From: Lentzea sp. NBRC 102530
GTDB taxonomy: Bacteria; Actinomycetota; Actinomycetes; Mycobacteriales; Pseudonocardiaceae
NCBI RefSeq assembly: GCF_030269365.1
Contig: NZ_BSTF01000001.1
Coordinates: 434,001-498,000 of the forward strand
Reading direction: 5' to 3'
Length of the DNA: 64,000 bases
This document shows, one piece after another, positions 58,001-62,115 of the stretch. The translations under genes and the position numbers were made by a program. Below the pieces are notes generated by a model, which did not search any database, was not told the origin of the DNA, and worked only from the letters and a program-made list of their open reading frames with translations. Every line of letters starts with the position of its first letter. Position 1 is the first letter of the stretch.

Positions 58001-58923
58001 ACGTGCGGCAGCTGAGCCTGGGCAAGTTCGACGCGGTGAACCTGCAGCACGTGCACGGGCAGGACGCGCTCGACCGGGTGGAGTTCCGGCTGTGGAGCGG
58101 AAGCCTGGACCCCGGGGTGTGGCAGATCCGCACCGAACTGTCGCTGGCCGCGTTGCGGGCGGCCGGTGATCCGGCCCGGCACGACCGGATCCGGGCCGCG
58201 ATGGCGGACCCGGACCTGTTGTGGGACCCGGACTCGCCGGCGCCGGACGACGCCGCGCGGTGGGCGAGGTTCCAGTCGTTGCTGGACGTCCTCCAGCTCG
58301 CCCCGGCGGCCCGCGCCCAGGCCGTTCAGCTGTACGCGACGACGAGGCCGTGGGCGCCGACCGGGAGCAACGACGGGCACGGACGCCTGCTGTCGTTCGA
58401 ATCCCCCGGCAACGGCCTGGTGTACCCCGGTCCCGCCGAGAGCGCGCGGGCGGCGATCGAACGCGCGCGGACGCTGCCCCGGTTCACCGGGGTGAGCGTG
58501 GTGGCGGCGGACCTCGCCGCCGCGACGGGCGAGGTCAGGCTGTGGGACGGCAGCGAACGCCCGTACCCCGAGTTCGCGCGGCTGATCTCGAACCGCCTCA
58601 ACGAGCTCGACGACCTGAAGGTGGTCCTCCTCGCCGACGGTGCCTCGGCGGTGCCCGCGTCCGGTGCGCCGCTGGCGTCGGTGCTCTCGGAGGCCACCGG
58701 AGCCCGCGTGCTGGCACCGGCGGCGAACGTGGTGACGCTCGCGGACGGCCGGACCCTGTCCGCCGGCGTCACGAGGGCCGCCGACGGCACCGCCTGGCCC
58801 GGACCGGGCGGATGGGTGCTCTACGAACGAGGCCGGGAGATCGCCCGCGTCGCCGAACCCGATCTCGTGGACGCCGTCGCCGCGGCCGGGCTCGTCGGAC
58901 GGACGAGGGCGGTGCCGCGATGA
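37036..58923 (+). CDS. 7295-aa modular protein: WXG100-like head, metalloproteases, amidoligases, caspase-like repeats
   Basis: From ATG 37036. Order: residues 1-305, the same WXG100-like membrane head as the 2432-aa protein; 305-705, Gly/Ala/Thr-rich linker with LPPY and PPGY; metalloprotease module 1 with HEIAHFTGLVDE (H881, E882, H885, E892); amidoligase-like 1 (about 1065-1342; RFGFEVGF, GGHVNVS, VEFRFW); caspase-like 1 (H2120, C2176); metalloprotease 2 (HEVAHFVGLVDE from H2586); amidoligase-like 2 (about 2785-3066); caspase-like 2-5 (H3828/C3884, H4662/C4718, H5508/C5563, H6506/C6561); amidoligase-like 3 (about 6824-7099). His-Cys spacing is 55-56 throughout, with hydrophobic-H-G and hydrophobic-[AS]-C contexts as in clan CD peptidases. 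Similar giants in databases are, as I recall, named lonely-Cys-domain proteins. The stop overlaps the next start (ATGA). Possibly a T7SS-associated toxin, processing hub or conjugation machine; unproven. Confidence 0.87.
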   Translation: MSGEDQVTHLPPALQKFFNVVLGLEWPEASEGGLKTLAGAWTDVADSLEVFGEHIGSSTTQIDEALDGALGEAVTRVLRGDLEGGVEALVGGARDLAKAAKTTAADVQKTKIMLIAMAALALATVISLLWSLIFAWMVPAVEAAAQVGLRLLLRELAARVSALTVRDVGVAIARVGMDAAKFGAIGGAFMGGLDGGIQLGQIAAGVRDEFDLESLKGSVIGGVVGGAVAGVAHSAARGVVAGLTAPTRAQMPGYIRAMGHLGYAGAQMAATAVGNPLVNIATGMRGNVWDGIISAASRAEGIHGGSRAKTADVKPVGELSIPDKLDFSVDAPVKGDGKASVGVPAEGDGNTVSVDVRSTGDGKTTSVETPVTGGGKKSASGAGRVVADRSQDDASEALPPYSALDQRVSVEGEAPPGYAEAVAAGVEGRPAGTAGPGEPSASSDAARGGRGAESSVDGTVASQATRGAAAPRGSAGTTRADAGTTERENVRGPVMASRESGVPAGSAGGPGRAGGAGGIAAGGSAVSGNASPAGEGRAGGVGAKNAGDVRVGTGDAVRGGPQVVSAGPSVRASGTAGGPSSVAAPQAATVVGDTRTGVAAGMPASAATASTLPAATAATAAHAATAAPATAAPATAAPATATASAVPAAPAATAAAATSAATAATSAATATVGAAAAEVRTADGASPRLHRVGSAELSFTPDALTPAPAPRPVLEVESWRHSPASDAAWFSPAAEPLRPADWASLRDQAEVRTVDTELFDPARAAGTDPGRLAGFEQLVRYDVRRMEVEPGRFVQEFTVRLRLDDSAVGAAARQQVEAALPARVDRLWNNGFRLPGGDQFHLRVDFVGPREPAHAQIQLVTAAASSDQLRWRVGDVNALSHEIAHFTGLVDEHRDTRRTFLTGGNRVQTDDGPMGTAIHRDAQVKPRHLWQVERTMVDQLGPVRSWNPVRATAELPDFTVPAAEPAAFHNPAVPMPPATRDQVAQLRRHIAAMPEEHREGFGDQLDRWERESDGARTEELAQLLDDVREERLTFVNALLSEAQADIAAGRTPLVLHPDGIPGGSTARPDVRFGFEVGFEFDFPGNIGDELESRGFLEWNDARDFDDPGHEAPPGKWKLVGKPGDPSAAELVSPVLRGGTEAWRAVAEVLEVARAQRDDDGAAPDATVAGGHVNVSLDRPLTDAEAWHLSALFKGLEAVFYWLGNGIGPGSDHSVLDGARPNPHPPAPEAFAEADSYEMLNHGEHDGINFAHLEEDGPGERVEFRFWTGSTDPAVWQAHAEISGAMLQAAADPSIRTRLNALLRDPLLLGAPGRPNTREFWAGKLLDVLELLPLSPQAQRTVISRAALSRPWAPNEHSDPEWRSRTVTSAGVEIFPAPEVSAPNATAYVQRIKPHDTAQVLTLTLTPDGQQVRLWDGAVVPVEAFLDMMRNRRQDTAEEDGAALPQWIGLAVAGGARTLAQRLADAREVPVLAAEGEVRVDHDGDLIATVDGGEGQWVEFSPGRPPFPTEEESFADALAVVEDRHQAHTLQPDSSREALDAVTAQEVADVDGNRNLVSYLTADRARAAGVRHWPLTLDQTQRVIWPGGRPTTVPRIDAPWAVDDERVPPRFVFLQADGERFVFGAGDGEVTLDVTGAVERVATDERTRQHSDGGVVPPLVVLVHDDSGSGGGRLAEAFVGGLVTAGGWRETHYRQGPFHVSPVGDLVFTGDVSVTRGPGIEPGWFTVPPDGHVYDFPGRLGPVTVEQSQSVLVRAGVPAGPSVVVVFEGGPNHALVRRQDGARVQLDGTRFGELLLAVPEFRRRVVDGHTVVVFGDRVEPGAAENGVGFDVAGALHTAGYFNPVHALGRTEDGTWGASFVAGLRPGDIAVDRIENGDGQPVGLLARHPGDEELRQRVADWAAGLEQSSFTTYTGADGRPHPSPWSRRPVLLFARAGGHVYHVTRSDGAHLQVGARDFARAVGGGQLLRDLLGTTGHSASGTVQSRPILLVPVGAPLPDPRVVAGELSRALVPQGYSRKVFVPDGNIAMTPSGLTVGGAGLLHADPPALGPDDFVTSPVPPRGDRVYGQFFPAERDDWIMMSQSSRGYGSQRLYFSMPAGATHGGEPHLLPAPNYTWIVDGHSTASTGLHVAMATGRKYRLGDRLDLNGSAAVAAVAGSRLFQHNHPASPVHLLMLQCDFDAALLNGRASAAAAMREAWEREISPLGSMVAAGRTVTVGGDGTLSAKDYGHFTDLVGPAHEPIPLDDLAGTGQLRADGPEEVPALARETARAAAWRRVRAVHPPVVRTFGSAEEQARARAEFAAAFDAEAAVLTRAELPVGRPDVELHDGGPRQANYPLVHVTLPAAELGEIALSGGDRMEIRRAFAALDPRLRPGTTSSDGARRPVPMPPASVRPARRADLPAAFGALPPAPVRRPVLEVESWRHSPASDAPWFSPAAEPLRPESWAHLRDTAEVRTVDTELFEPARIAGAEPGQLSGFDQVVRYDVRRVEVEPGRFVQEFTVRLRLDDSAVGPSARQAVEAEVPAHLDRLWNKGFRLPGGDQFHLRVDFVGPRDPAHAGITLLSGTAADRSTQFRWRVDETAALSHEVAHFVGLVDEYADTGRPFLTPGRTRFQTDDGPMGTAIHFGAQVKPRHLWQIERALVGQLGPVESWNPVRTTNGLPDFTGNVLAPPRADALVATLTDRIAQLRRHLAAMPDGFEPALRDRIEVWERSAEVLRNTRPDAVDASRLAEQVRSLEQLVQKVRDERLMFVNTVLSQARAEVEAGGNPLGWHPGGVPGGVTARPDARFGFEIEFVHPAPGRIGNALEEGGFLEWADGAKFDDIAQEVPDDKWKLVEEPAHLDGAELVSPVLRGGPHTWSVVEQVLGVIRTQHDRGDVLPSSERTGGHINLSFDQPLSRADAWALSALGKAFEGVLFWLGNRVGADSDHRAIQVVGPNPLPPPFESFTAGHSFEQLNHDKHVAINFAHLEEDGSGARVEFRFWAGSLDPEVWQANAEISGAMLQAATDPSIRPRLDELLRDPFVLGAPGRPDSEAFWNGKLLDFMELLPLGPEAQRTLIQRASVSRPWSASEQSDAQWRSQMITRAGLDLFPGPGVSTANAVSVVRRIRSHQAAHLISVSLTPDGQGVRLWDGTTEPLRKFLQVMRTRRIGGLDDDRAAVVLPDWLGLAVAGGARVLAQQLADVREIPVLATAGEVRIDADGDLVADRAAGGWIEFRHGTDPLPTGEDSFASALAVAEDRRALSARPDVTRYEAADIDGRPTLVTYLPDETMRSTGVQNWLGSTDQAQRLFSRRTEEDEAETVVAPWAAALDNGRVRPQFVLVQAKDDRIVFGSGGGVVELDVVAAAQWLASDVRLRPETAGTAVPPLVLLVHDGTGAAALGEVLVREFLGLGGWRETYHHQGSFEINSTGVLTLEPDGSFTEGPAPAPDQVRWQSDGRLYDFTLQAGPGVADVLRAAVPGLGTVGPDLIVNAHGGAGHTLLQRNDGTLVELDGARTARLLLDIPQFRRRLAADPGLPVIVAGGGTGVPAGHGGLAFDLAGAFHRAHHFNPVHALGQLPGGSAVSALVSGLREGDLALREVEGRDGARVGMVVRRPGDDEVLQHISDWAAGFTNDDFATYFDAQGRWHRSPWQDPPALVFAHVYETGYLAWRVDGAPQRLNTGELAAVLGGEEAFRDLLGPAGESRGSAQTSIPIVLVPVGGAVADPRLLAAELAHALVPHGYARSVFVPDGVLHLSPAGLGLNGNGFVRVQAPEPFPDQLVSHPLPGTGTVPYGQFFPRETVDVADMARSGRGYGSQRVYFSSAAVTEVETPYLIPAPNRTWVVDGHGAEDAGMLVTMSTGRPHRLGDQLDLHGPAAAAAIAGSRLFQRYHGARPADLLMLLCSYDRPFPDGGPTAAQALRDAWDHGVSPLNSLVAANTDASASLLGALIAEDGGHFTDLVRPGVDPVPLADFAVSGTYRAGRLDELSPLARTVAHAAAWRRINNAPKPVLRIFGEGTDQARTLAAFGAALTAAGTALARFALPLDHTDLRVEHSGPRHNGGPLAEAVFPAADLGTLALASRNRQTIQQAFAALDPRFRAAPARGFVPMPPASADAGPSLGGPLVLTDRTGDPNLVSLVSEDVREQLNVDAWQWSTEHSRRVLSVRDSEGLATEWPADWASTVDATRTPPRFVVLQAEPGGFAVDLGEGTTRALTPEETAHLLLSDPRTGGALAPLVVLVDDPDPLRDKPESEELVGHLLDLGGWREIYHHQGEFAFESSGVPALPEDGHVSAGRDPAPDELVWRHDGATFDFTAGTSPAANVLREDRPTVVVAVSGGPGHASIARPGGRAVELDGARLGRFLLSLPEFRERLGAADTRLVIQTDHPQVRNVRGGFGHDLAGALHAAGLFHDVHVLPPATGASPVLVSGLRDGDVRTKLVLNNDGVPAALLVRSPGDDQLLADLRGWAKGSGADLGGFTGGGTRLPAPWAVTPGVVVARHGEGGFQAVRSDGQPLSLPAGELAGVLGDGAQLRDLLGPGQAEAHRHQAKPVLLVAADGLTRDADATEFAAGLVPGGYARPVYTADGTLAFTPGGIETSGQRFSLAEAPEPGANRFLAYDWPDAGLGVRGQFFPSSAFDAVQMGAFAFSSDGGRAYLSSDGRGGESLHLLPAPRQTWTTLGHGSRSAGLIAALASSRTHGRGDALFLDGAAAAKLIQGTDVFQRSHPASPVNLLVLACNFGAERNDGADSGAATLAGAWSSERFPLRSLLAATAKADLHYGGKVVVHDGGHFAEFAGPAERPVPLADFTETGVYRVEAGNPARPGSLGAISELARRTARGAAWRTILSALRPSVRITGHGTTTADATGAAQRAAAAFNRAYDDEAELLAGYDVPADRAQVDLLVLTEIGPDTGGRPAAVEVTFPKADLGRDAVAQGEWESIRAAFAHLDPEVRAGALDRAEPVTAEQGPTVTVGPPEPAAARVLADSRGEVSLLAFATTSTQQRVEAANWGRFSEHSHRALRLKGNDELEVPSGWRNVFDGNRTPPRFVLLEFGGGAFRYTGADGAVATAGVRQMAELVAGHEEFRRPGAGGVRAPAVLLVFDDSAATAPPSLTDDLVAAVRALAGWRPMWTYHGAFRFATRGNVQIRGVDGLGSGPGVDLPVRRTDAGFVVAGPQSVLRLDSRYGDAVREISRRSEDEPLVVFASTAETHAVVDLPGGSRAEFDGADLGRALVADPAFRAGLDEGRPVLLVGEDAGKRADHGGVGFELAGVLHRHGYFQDVLAATAGGREFAVVSGLRDGDVAVERLTTAGGDPAGVFVRFPGDENFLRQARNWASGQEMPLPVPVLLRPADDGYHALRSDGSALRMPLRELAWQLGDTELLRGVLSAYDAAGSSRAPLCLVPLAGRHGEPHPADDFTAGILGRGYAREVLTTSLEVPWKGSHGPVIEPGSFRPAQRVGPGPDQLLSYPVLGPGREVRGQSFPMSTFEAAWRSPDADRAAGRRTYHHLDLNRSYLLPVAGTWHLQLHGGGSSLGASLRTGRPHRFGDSVAFEGGAAMAALAGGRLFGAHHPPGPARLVLASCHAATPVNGGESAAARLRDAWRDGRSPLAALAAADTEVYVSTQGALQTEDGGRFVDVVSGRTDLVPLEDLAAEVIPPVSVAADRFAGVGKTAARVARAAAWRRAVGAGLPEVDIAGAGPDAAWVVAEFTRAFTAEARHLARADLPIALTDVVVRVSPDASASVAAQGISVAHQLSRRAGDIATIAVALPRGDVGGRALATRDPETVDQAFGALDPARRPVRNPQPFGGDLAVEPLRNVDGVAIGAAFLAPAEAARARAAFSASTGTRTYTAAVHHDERGFRLPLRSGGEVVVGVQDMAGVLAGLDATRFGDWRGGSVLQFASCRLGAPEYAPRLAALSALARGAGFSGRVWGPEGRLELTPSGLLRELPDGDLPSPGATVLGAPEPRVSRWTDAHGRESLLSFATATAHKNVGADHWRLISEHSHQALSLLGRAPAEARPGWAAAFDGTRTPPRFVLLEFAGGAFRYTGPDGADATATVRQMAELMAAHNGFRQPDARGILPPAVLLIADHSAAATPSLAPQLAQAVQALAGWRPMWTYHGALQVMNTGQIRIEDARGLAAGPAARPPLRSDDAGFVVDGPEPVAELKKRYATAVRDVFQRHEGNPPLVVFVNSAETHAVVTTAGGYRVELDGADLGRALVAEPEFRAELDEGRPVVLVGDDAGKRADHGGFGFELAGVLHRRGYFQDVYAPVAGRFDVVSGLRDGDVAVEPLVGPDGGTVGVFVRFAGDADFLRQAREWAASERDAAAVSVLMRPADGGYQALRSDGAALRLSLAEVAWQVGDTGLLRDALAARDRVLDPDRMTPTPLRLIPVAGKLDGAKPAERFAEGVLARGYSREVLATTSAVRWTGSSGPELRSKTYYRAKRPAPPLDRLVTYPVVGSDLAVRGQFFPLAAVDAARWHFLAGSRTRQRVYHTAADTRSAIGADHSYLLPASSTWQLQAHGSARGLNAVLSSGRPHALGDVVALDGADAVSAVAGGRLFGQHHPAGPARLLVVACDQAASEGRSDSPAMRLRDAWRRSGPPLDALVAAQREVWPLAEGGLVVEEGGHFVDVLRQGDPVPLRDLAVETIAPVSVTSRGSDRFAGVVRTAERVARAAAWRKVRGVRMPEVEIVGVGSNAVEEAARTAREFDRAFRREADRLARADLRVDAADITRTVHPSADKNVAAQRIRSLGHRLSHRTHDVATMTVTLPPGDVGARALGSGDERAIDAAFAALDPVRRHGPVAEGDGAVFHAARAALATGARAVDFHPGGIPGGISSRPDARFGFEVEVQLAGQDAIERVSENAQEQELVERTDDSGLTDPSGELTGNLWHFVEESSHPNGAEMVSPLYTAGTDPWGETDRMLALLRDEGARADEMGGHVNISFAGHTPPSDYAWLVHLVKAFGATWFRLGNPPGSAVQRDLWPAGPNPWPSAPEAVRTPADVRQLSLGKFDAVNLQHVHGQDALDRVEFRLWSGSLDPGVWQIRTELSLAALRAAGDPARHDRIRAAMADPDLLWDPDSPAPDDAARWARFQSLLDVLQLAPAARAQAVQLYATTRPWAPTGSNDGHGRLLSFESPGNGLVYPGPAESARAAIERARTLPRFTGVSVVAADLAAATGEVRLWDGSERPYPEFARLISNRLNELDDLKVVLLADGASAVPASGAPLASVLSEATGARVLAPAANVVTLADGRTLSAGVTRAADGTAWPGPGGWVLYERGREIARVAEPDLVDAVAAAGLVGRTRAVPR
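38911..38955 (+). repeat. 15-bp x3 tandem repeat in the linker
   Basis: GCAGCGCCCGCCACC three times in a row, encoding AAPAT units. Similar imperfect Ala/Thr-coding repeats continue to about 39060. Slippage-prone. Confidence 0.8.
39172..41080 (+). repeat. Metalloprotease + amidoligase module, copy 1
   Basis: Duplicated at 44281-46230. At DNA level the first ~70 bp (from GTGCTGGAGGTCGAGAGC) differ at only two positions, and a ~50-bp stretch at 39413 matches 44521 exactly, so the two copies are recent or gene-converted. Confidence 0.8.
41670..57380 (+). repeat. Five caspase-like protein modules of ~830 residues
   Basis: Approximate spans are 41670-44150, 46790-49290, 49360-51840, 51930-54390 and 54890-57400, interrupted after the first by metalloprotease/amidoligase copy 2. 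Each contains, in order: a PPRFV-L strand, GGWRE/GWRPMW, an FD-LAG-LH segment, YGQFFP/RGQFFP, the W-x4-HG His, the hydrophobic-x-C motif, then an Arg/Ala-rich helix and a closing LDP motif. The last two copies are closest to each other. Confidence 0.75.
44281..46230 (+). repeat. Metalloprotease + amidoligase module, copy 2
   Basis: Second copy of the unit at 39172-41080, with the zinc motif HEVAHFVGLVDE at H2586 and amidoligase motifs RFGFEIEF, GGHINLS and VEFRFW. Confidence 0.8.
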
Positions 58924-59864
58924 GCACTGTGCAGGATTCCTTGCACGCACTGGTGTTGCGGCTCACCGGTCACGTTTCCGACGAACTCGTGGCGCGGGCG
59001 CGGTGTGTGCTCGACGTGGACGGGCCGTCGCGCGCGGCCGCCGTGATCGCGTCCGGGTGCGCGGGGGCGACGCTGACCGAGCGGGACCTGAGCGTGCTGG
59101 CGGCAGCCGGGGCGTCGGTGCCCGGCGCCCGGATCGGTCCGCGGCCGGAACCCAGGTGGCGGTTTCGCCCGGACTCCGGGACCTTCGACGAGCCGCGGAT
59201 CGCGCTCCTGGTCGTCTCGCTGGGCGAGGTGGACGGGGCGATCGGTCTGTGGCGGGCGTGGCGGGACGCCGCCGTGCCCGTCTACCTGGTCGCCGTCCGG
59301 GGCGGCGATCCCGCCGCGGTGGCGGGACGGCTTTCGCGGGCGTTGCTGACGTCCGGGGACACCACTCCGAGGGTCGAGGTGCTCGTCGAGGGCGAGCGGC
59401 CTCCCGAGTACCAGCGCCGGGCACTGGCCGCGGCGACGCTGCTGTGGTCGGCCAGGCCGGTGCGGCCGCTCTCGTTCGCCCGCGTGTACGACGGCTTCGA
59501 CGACGCGGGCGTGCCCCGCCTGGATCCGGCACGCCCGCGGCTCGACGCCGAGCGCACGGCGTTCCTGCTCGACCGGTTGCGCGCCGGACATCCCCTGCTC
59601 ACCACCGCGCTCACCGAACCGGACGTGCTCCAGCCGGACAGCGGCAGCGTGGTGCCGCTCGGCCTGCGCACCGACGGCGTCTGGATCTGGTCCGAGGCGG
59701 TGACCCACTACGTCGAGCGGCACCGGGTGGCCCCCGAACCTGGGCTGCTCCGGCACCTGGAGGCGGCGGAACCCGTCCGGGCCCTGGACAGCGTGAGCAT
59801 CTACCACGCCCTCGCAGCACTGGGGCGATTCCGCCCCGAACCCATGACGGAAGGAAGAGCATGA
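58920..59864 (+). CDS. Hypothetical protein coupled to the giant gene
   Basis: 314 aa, ATG overlapping the giant gene's stop by 4 nt. No catalytic motif is recognised. A middle part (IALLVVSLGEVDGAIGLWRAW; PVYLVAVRGG) reads as an alpha/beta domain. The C-terminal stretch (PLGLRTDGVWIWSEAVTHYV, then HRVAPEPGLLRHLEA) is a pattern I know from actinobacterial proteins of unknown function near secretion or toxin loci. Together with the next gene it forms a translationally coupled three-gene unit, suggesting a chaperone, secretion-adaptor or immunity-like role. Function inferred only from position. Confidence 0.75.
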   Translation: MSTVQDSLHALVLRLTGHVSDELVARARCVLDVDGPSRAAAVIASGCAGATLTERDLSVLAAAGASVPGARIGPRPEPRWRFRPDSGTFDEPRIALLVVSLGEVDGAIGLWRAWRDAAVPVYLVAVRGGDPAAVAGRLSRALLTSGDTTPRVEVLVEGERPPEYQRRALAAATLLWSARPVRPLSFARVYDGFDDAGVPRLDPARPRLDAERTAFLLDRLRAGHPLLTTALTEPDVLQPDSGSVVPLGLRTDGVWIWSEAVTHYVERHRVAPEPGLLRHLEAAEPVRALDSVSIYHALAALGRFRPEPMTEGRA

Positions 59865-60466
59865 CCACCGAACAGTCCGATGTGGAGCAGGCGGACGAGA
59901 ACTGGCTGCTGCTCATGGACCCGGCCTGGCAGCCGTCCGAGGAGAACGAGGCACCGCCGCTGCACGCGGTGGTCGGGTTGTGGCCGGTCGAGGAGGACGG
60001 CGCCGTAGGCCGGTTCCGCGCGAACCCGGACTACCGCCCGGTGGACGCCGACTCGCCGTCCGACCCGATCGACGCGGGCCTGCGGCTGGTGCTGCGCGGT
60101 GACGCCGAGATCGGCCAGGTCCAGGCGCTGCTGCGGGACTCGCTCGTCGACGTCGCGATGAACGGGGACGGCCGTCCGCTCGTCCTGAAGTCGCCCGACG
60201 AGATCCCGTGCGTCGTGGTCTGCACGAGCGAACCGCACCGGGCCCGGATGTTCGCCCCTGACTGGCGGCGCACCGACCTGGCCGAGGTCGTCGCCCTGCT
60301 CGCCGACGGGGTGGACGCGCTGATCAACCCCGGTGGGCCCGCGTCGGTGCGCCTGTCCGGGGACTTCCTGCGGGAGACGGTGAACCTCAGCGAGGAGGAG
60401 GCGAGGCAGTTGCTCAAGACCGAGGTCGATCCGGGCGAGCTGCGGATGGACACGTGGGCGGGATGA
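59861..60466 (+). CDS. Type VII secretion system-associated protein
   Basis: 201 aa, coupled by ATGA overlap. NWLLLMDPAWQ, HAVVGLWPVEEDGAVGRFRANPDYRP, DPIDAGLRL and the SseB-like segment PCVVVCTSEPHRARM...INPGGPASVRLSGDFLRE match the small actinobacterial proteins annotated as T7SS-associated. No ESX core component (EccC, MycP, EsxA/B) is visible in this window, so any secretion machine must be encoded elsewhere. This gene is the best contextual evidence that the giant protein is a T7SS client. Confidence 0.8.
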   Translation: MTTEQSDVEQADENWLLLMDPAWQPSEENEAPPLHAVVGLWPVEEDGAVGRFRANPDYRPVDADSPSDPIDAGLRLVLRGDAEIGQVQALLRDSLVDVAMNGDGRPLVLKSPDEIPCVVVCTSEPHRARMFAPDWRRTDLAEVVALLADGVDALINPGGPASVRLSGDFLRETVNLSEEEARQLLKTEVDPGELRMDTWAG

Positions 60467-60642
60467 CCGTCCTCCCCGCTTTCCGCCCGCGGCAACCACG
60501 ATGTGAGCCAGGTCGCGCGATCGAGCGCGCATTCGTCCAATGATGCCGGACCAACGTCCCTGAACTGCATCGATCGTCCATTGATCCGTCCGCGGCGGGA
60601 TATACCTCTGACTGCGTGGAGCTCAACGGACGGGACGGGACG

Positions 60643-62013
60643 ATGACTTCGACCTTGGACAGGCCCGCCCGCCCCTCCGGGGGCCGGCACCGCCTGCGGG
60701 AACCGGAACCGCCGCCGCTGCCCGCGGTGCCGGCCTGGCAGCGGTTCGCGAAGCAGTCGTTGTTCGTCCACTACTACCGGCTCATGGCCGTGGTCTTCGT
60801 CGTCAACCTGGCGCTCGTGCCCGGCAGCGACGTGGAGTTCGCGCGGAACGCCGTGCTGGTCAACCTGACGGTCGCGATCCTGATCCGGCAGCGGCGGGTG
60901 CTGAACCTCGCCTTCTCGCTGGTGCGGTGCACGCCGAGGTCGTGGCCGACGCCCGTCCGCCGCACACTGTCCAAAGTGCACCACCTCGGGGGTGTGCACG
61001 TGGGCGCCGCGATGGCGGCACTGGTCTGGTACCTCGTGCTGCTGGTCCAGCTCGTCCAGGCCGCCGCGGGTGACACGGCGTTGCTCGGTTCTCCGTTGTA
61101 CCTCTTCACCTACGCGATCGCCGCGTTGCTCGTGACCATCTGCGTCTGCGCACATCCGTTCATGCGCCGCAAGTTCCACAACCTCTTCGAACGCACGCAC
61201 CGGTTCGCGGGCTGGCTGCTGCTCGGGTTGTTCTGGCTGCAGACTGTGCTGCTGGGCGCCACGACGCCGGACGGTTCGGTGAACTGGGTCGAGCTGACCG
61301 GCGACCCGCAGGTGTGGGCGCTGCTGGTGGCCAGCCTGTGTTCACTGGTCCCGTGGCGGAACCTGCGCCGGGTCAGCATCACCGTCACGCGTCCGTCGGC
61401 CCACGTCGCGGTCGTCGGGTTCGACCACGACGGCGGCTGGGCACCGTTCAACAGCTCGACCACCGCGATGAGCCTGAGTCCGTTGCGGGAGTGGCACAAG
61501 TTCGCCGCCGTCGACGCTCCACTCGGGACTGATCGCGGCTACCGGGTCTTCCTGTCCAGAGCGGGGGACTGGACTGGTGCGTTCATCGACGACCCGCCGG
61601 AACGGGTGTGGATCAGGAAGGCGCCCACGAGCGGCCCCGGCCGGGTGGACGGCCTGTTCGAACGCGTCCTGTACGTCGCCACCGGCAGCGGCATCGGCCC
61701 GGTGCTCACGTCGATGATCGGCCGGGCCAAGGAGCGGAAGGGGCCGATGGCGTTGCTGTGGGTGGCCCGCGATCCGTTCCACACCTTCGGCGCCGAGGTC
61801 ATCAAGGAGGTGCTCTCCCTCGTGCCCGACGCGCACATCGTCGACACCCTGCACGACGCCAAGCCCGATCTCGCCACCCTGACGTACCACCTCGCCACCC
61901 GCTTTCGCGCCGATGCCGTCTACATCACCGCGAACCAGCGGGCGACCGTGAACGTCATCAACGCGATGGAGAGCCGCGGAATCGTCGCGAACGGCGCCCT
62001 GTTCGACTCGTGA
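60643..62013 (+). CDS. Membrane ferric-reductase-like oxidoreductase (TmpA-like)
   Basis: 456 aa from ATG 60643; GTG 60616 in frame, 9 nt after a TATACC box, is a possible leaderless start. A Pro-rich cytoplasmic N-terminus leads into about six helices (YRLMAVVFVVNLALV, HVGAAMAALVWYLVLLVQLV, YTIA-type helix before CVCAHPF, FAGWLLLGLFWLQTVLL). His residues in SKVHHLGGVHVG and FERTHRFAGW are candidate heme or metal ligands. The C-terminal half has an FNR-like nucleotide motif YVATGSGIGPVLTSM. The pattern recalls fungal TmpA and the membrane reductase tails of some NRPS-like proteins. The electron acceptor is unknown. Confidence 0.72.
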   Translation: MTSTLDRPARPSGGRHRLREPEPPPLPAVPAWQRFAKQSLFVHYYRLMAVVFVVNLALVPGSDVEFARNAVLVNLTVAILIRQRRVLNLAFSLVRCTPRSWPTPVRRTLSKVHHLGGVHVGAAMAALVWYLVLLVQLVQAAAGDTALLGSPLYLFTYAIAALLVTICVCAHPFMRRKFHNLFERTHRFAGWLLLGLFWLQTVLLGATTPDGSVNWVELTGDPQVWALLVASLCSLVPWRNLRRVSITVTRPSAHVAVVGFDHDGGWAPFNSSTTAMSLSPLREWHKFAAVDAPLGTDRGYRVFLSRAGDWTGAFIDDPPERVWIRKAPTSGPGRVDGLFERVLYVATGSGIGPVLTSMIGRAKERKGPMALLWVARDPFHTFGAEVIKEVLSLVPDAHIVDTLHDAKPDLATLTYHLATRFRADAVYITANQRATVNVINAMESRGIVANGALFDS

Positions 62014-62115
62014 TCGTGACCGGGGCGACGGACCGGAGGGCAACCGGCCCGGAAGGAAGTCCTCCGGCGTCGATCTCCGACCGGATCGGCTGCAACCTCC
62101 GTGCAGGATGCACAG

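Noticed and set aside
37036..58923. Reading the giant gene as a nonribosomal peptide or polyketide synthase
   Set aside because: Length suggested it, but no adenylation, condensation, ketosynthase or carrier (GxxS) motifs occur; the repeats are protease- and ligase-like.
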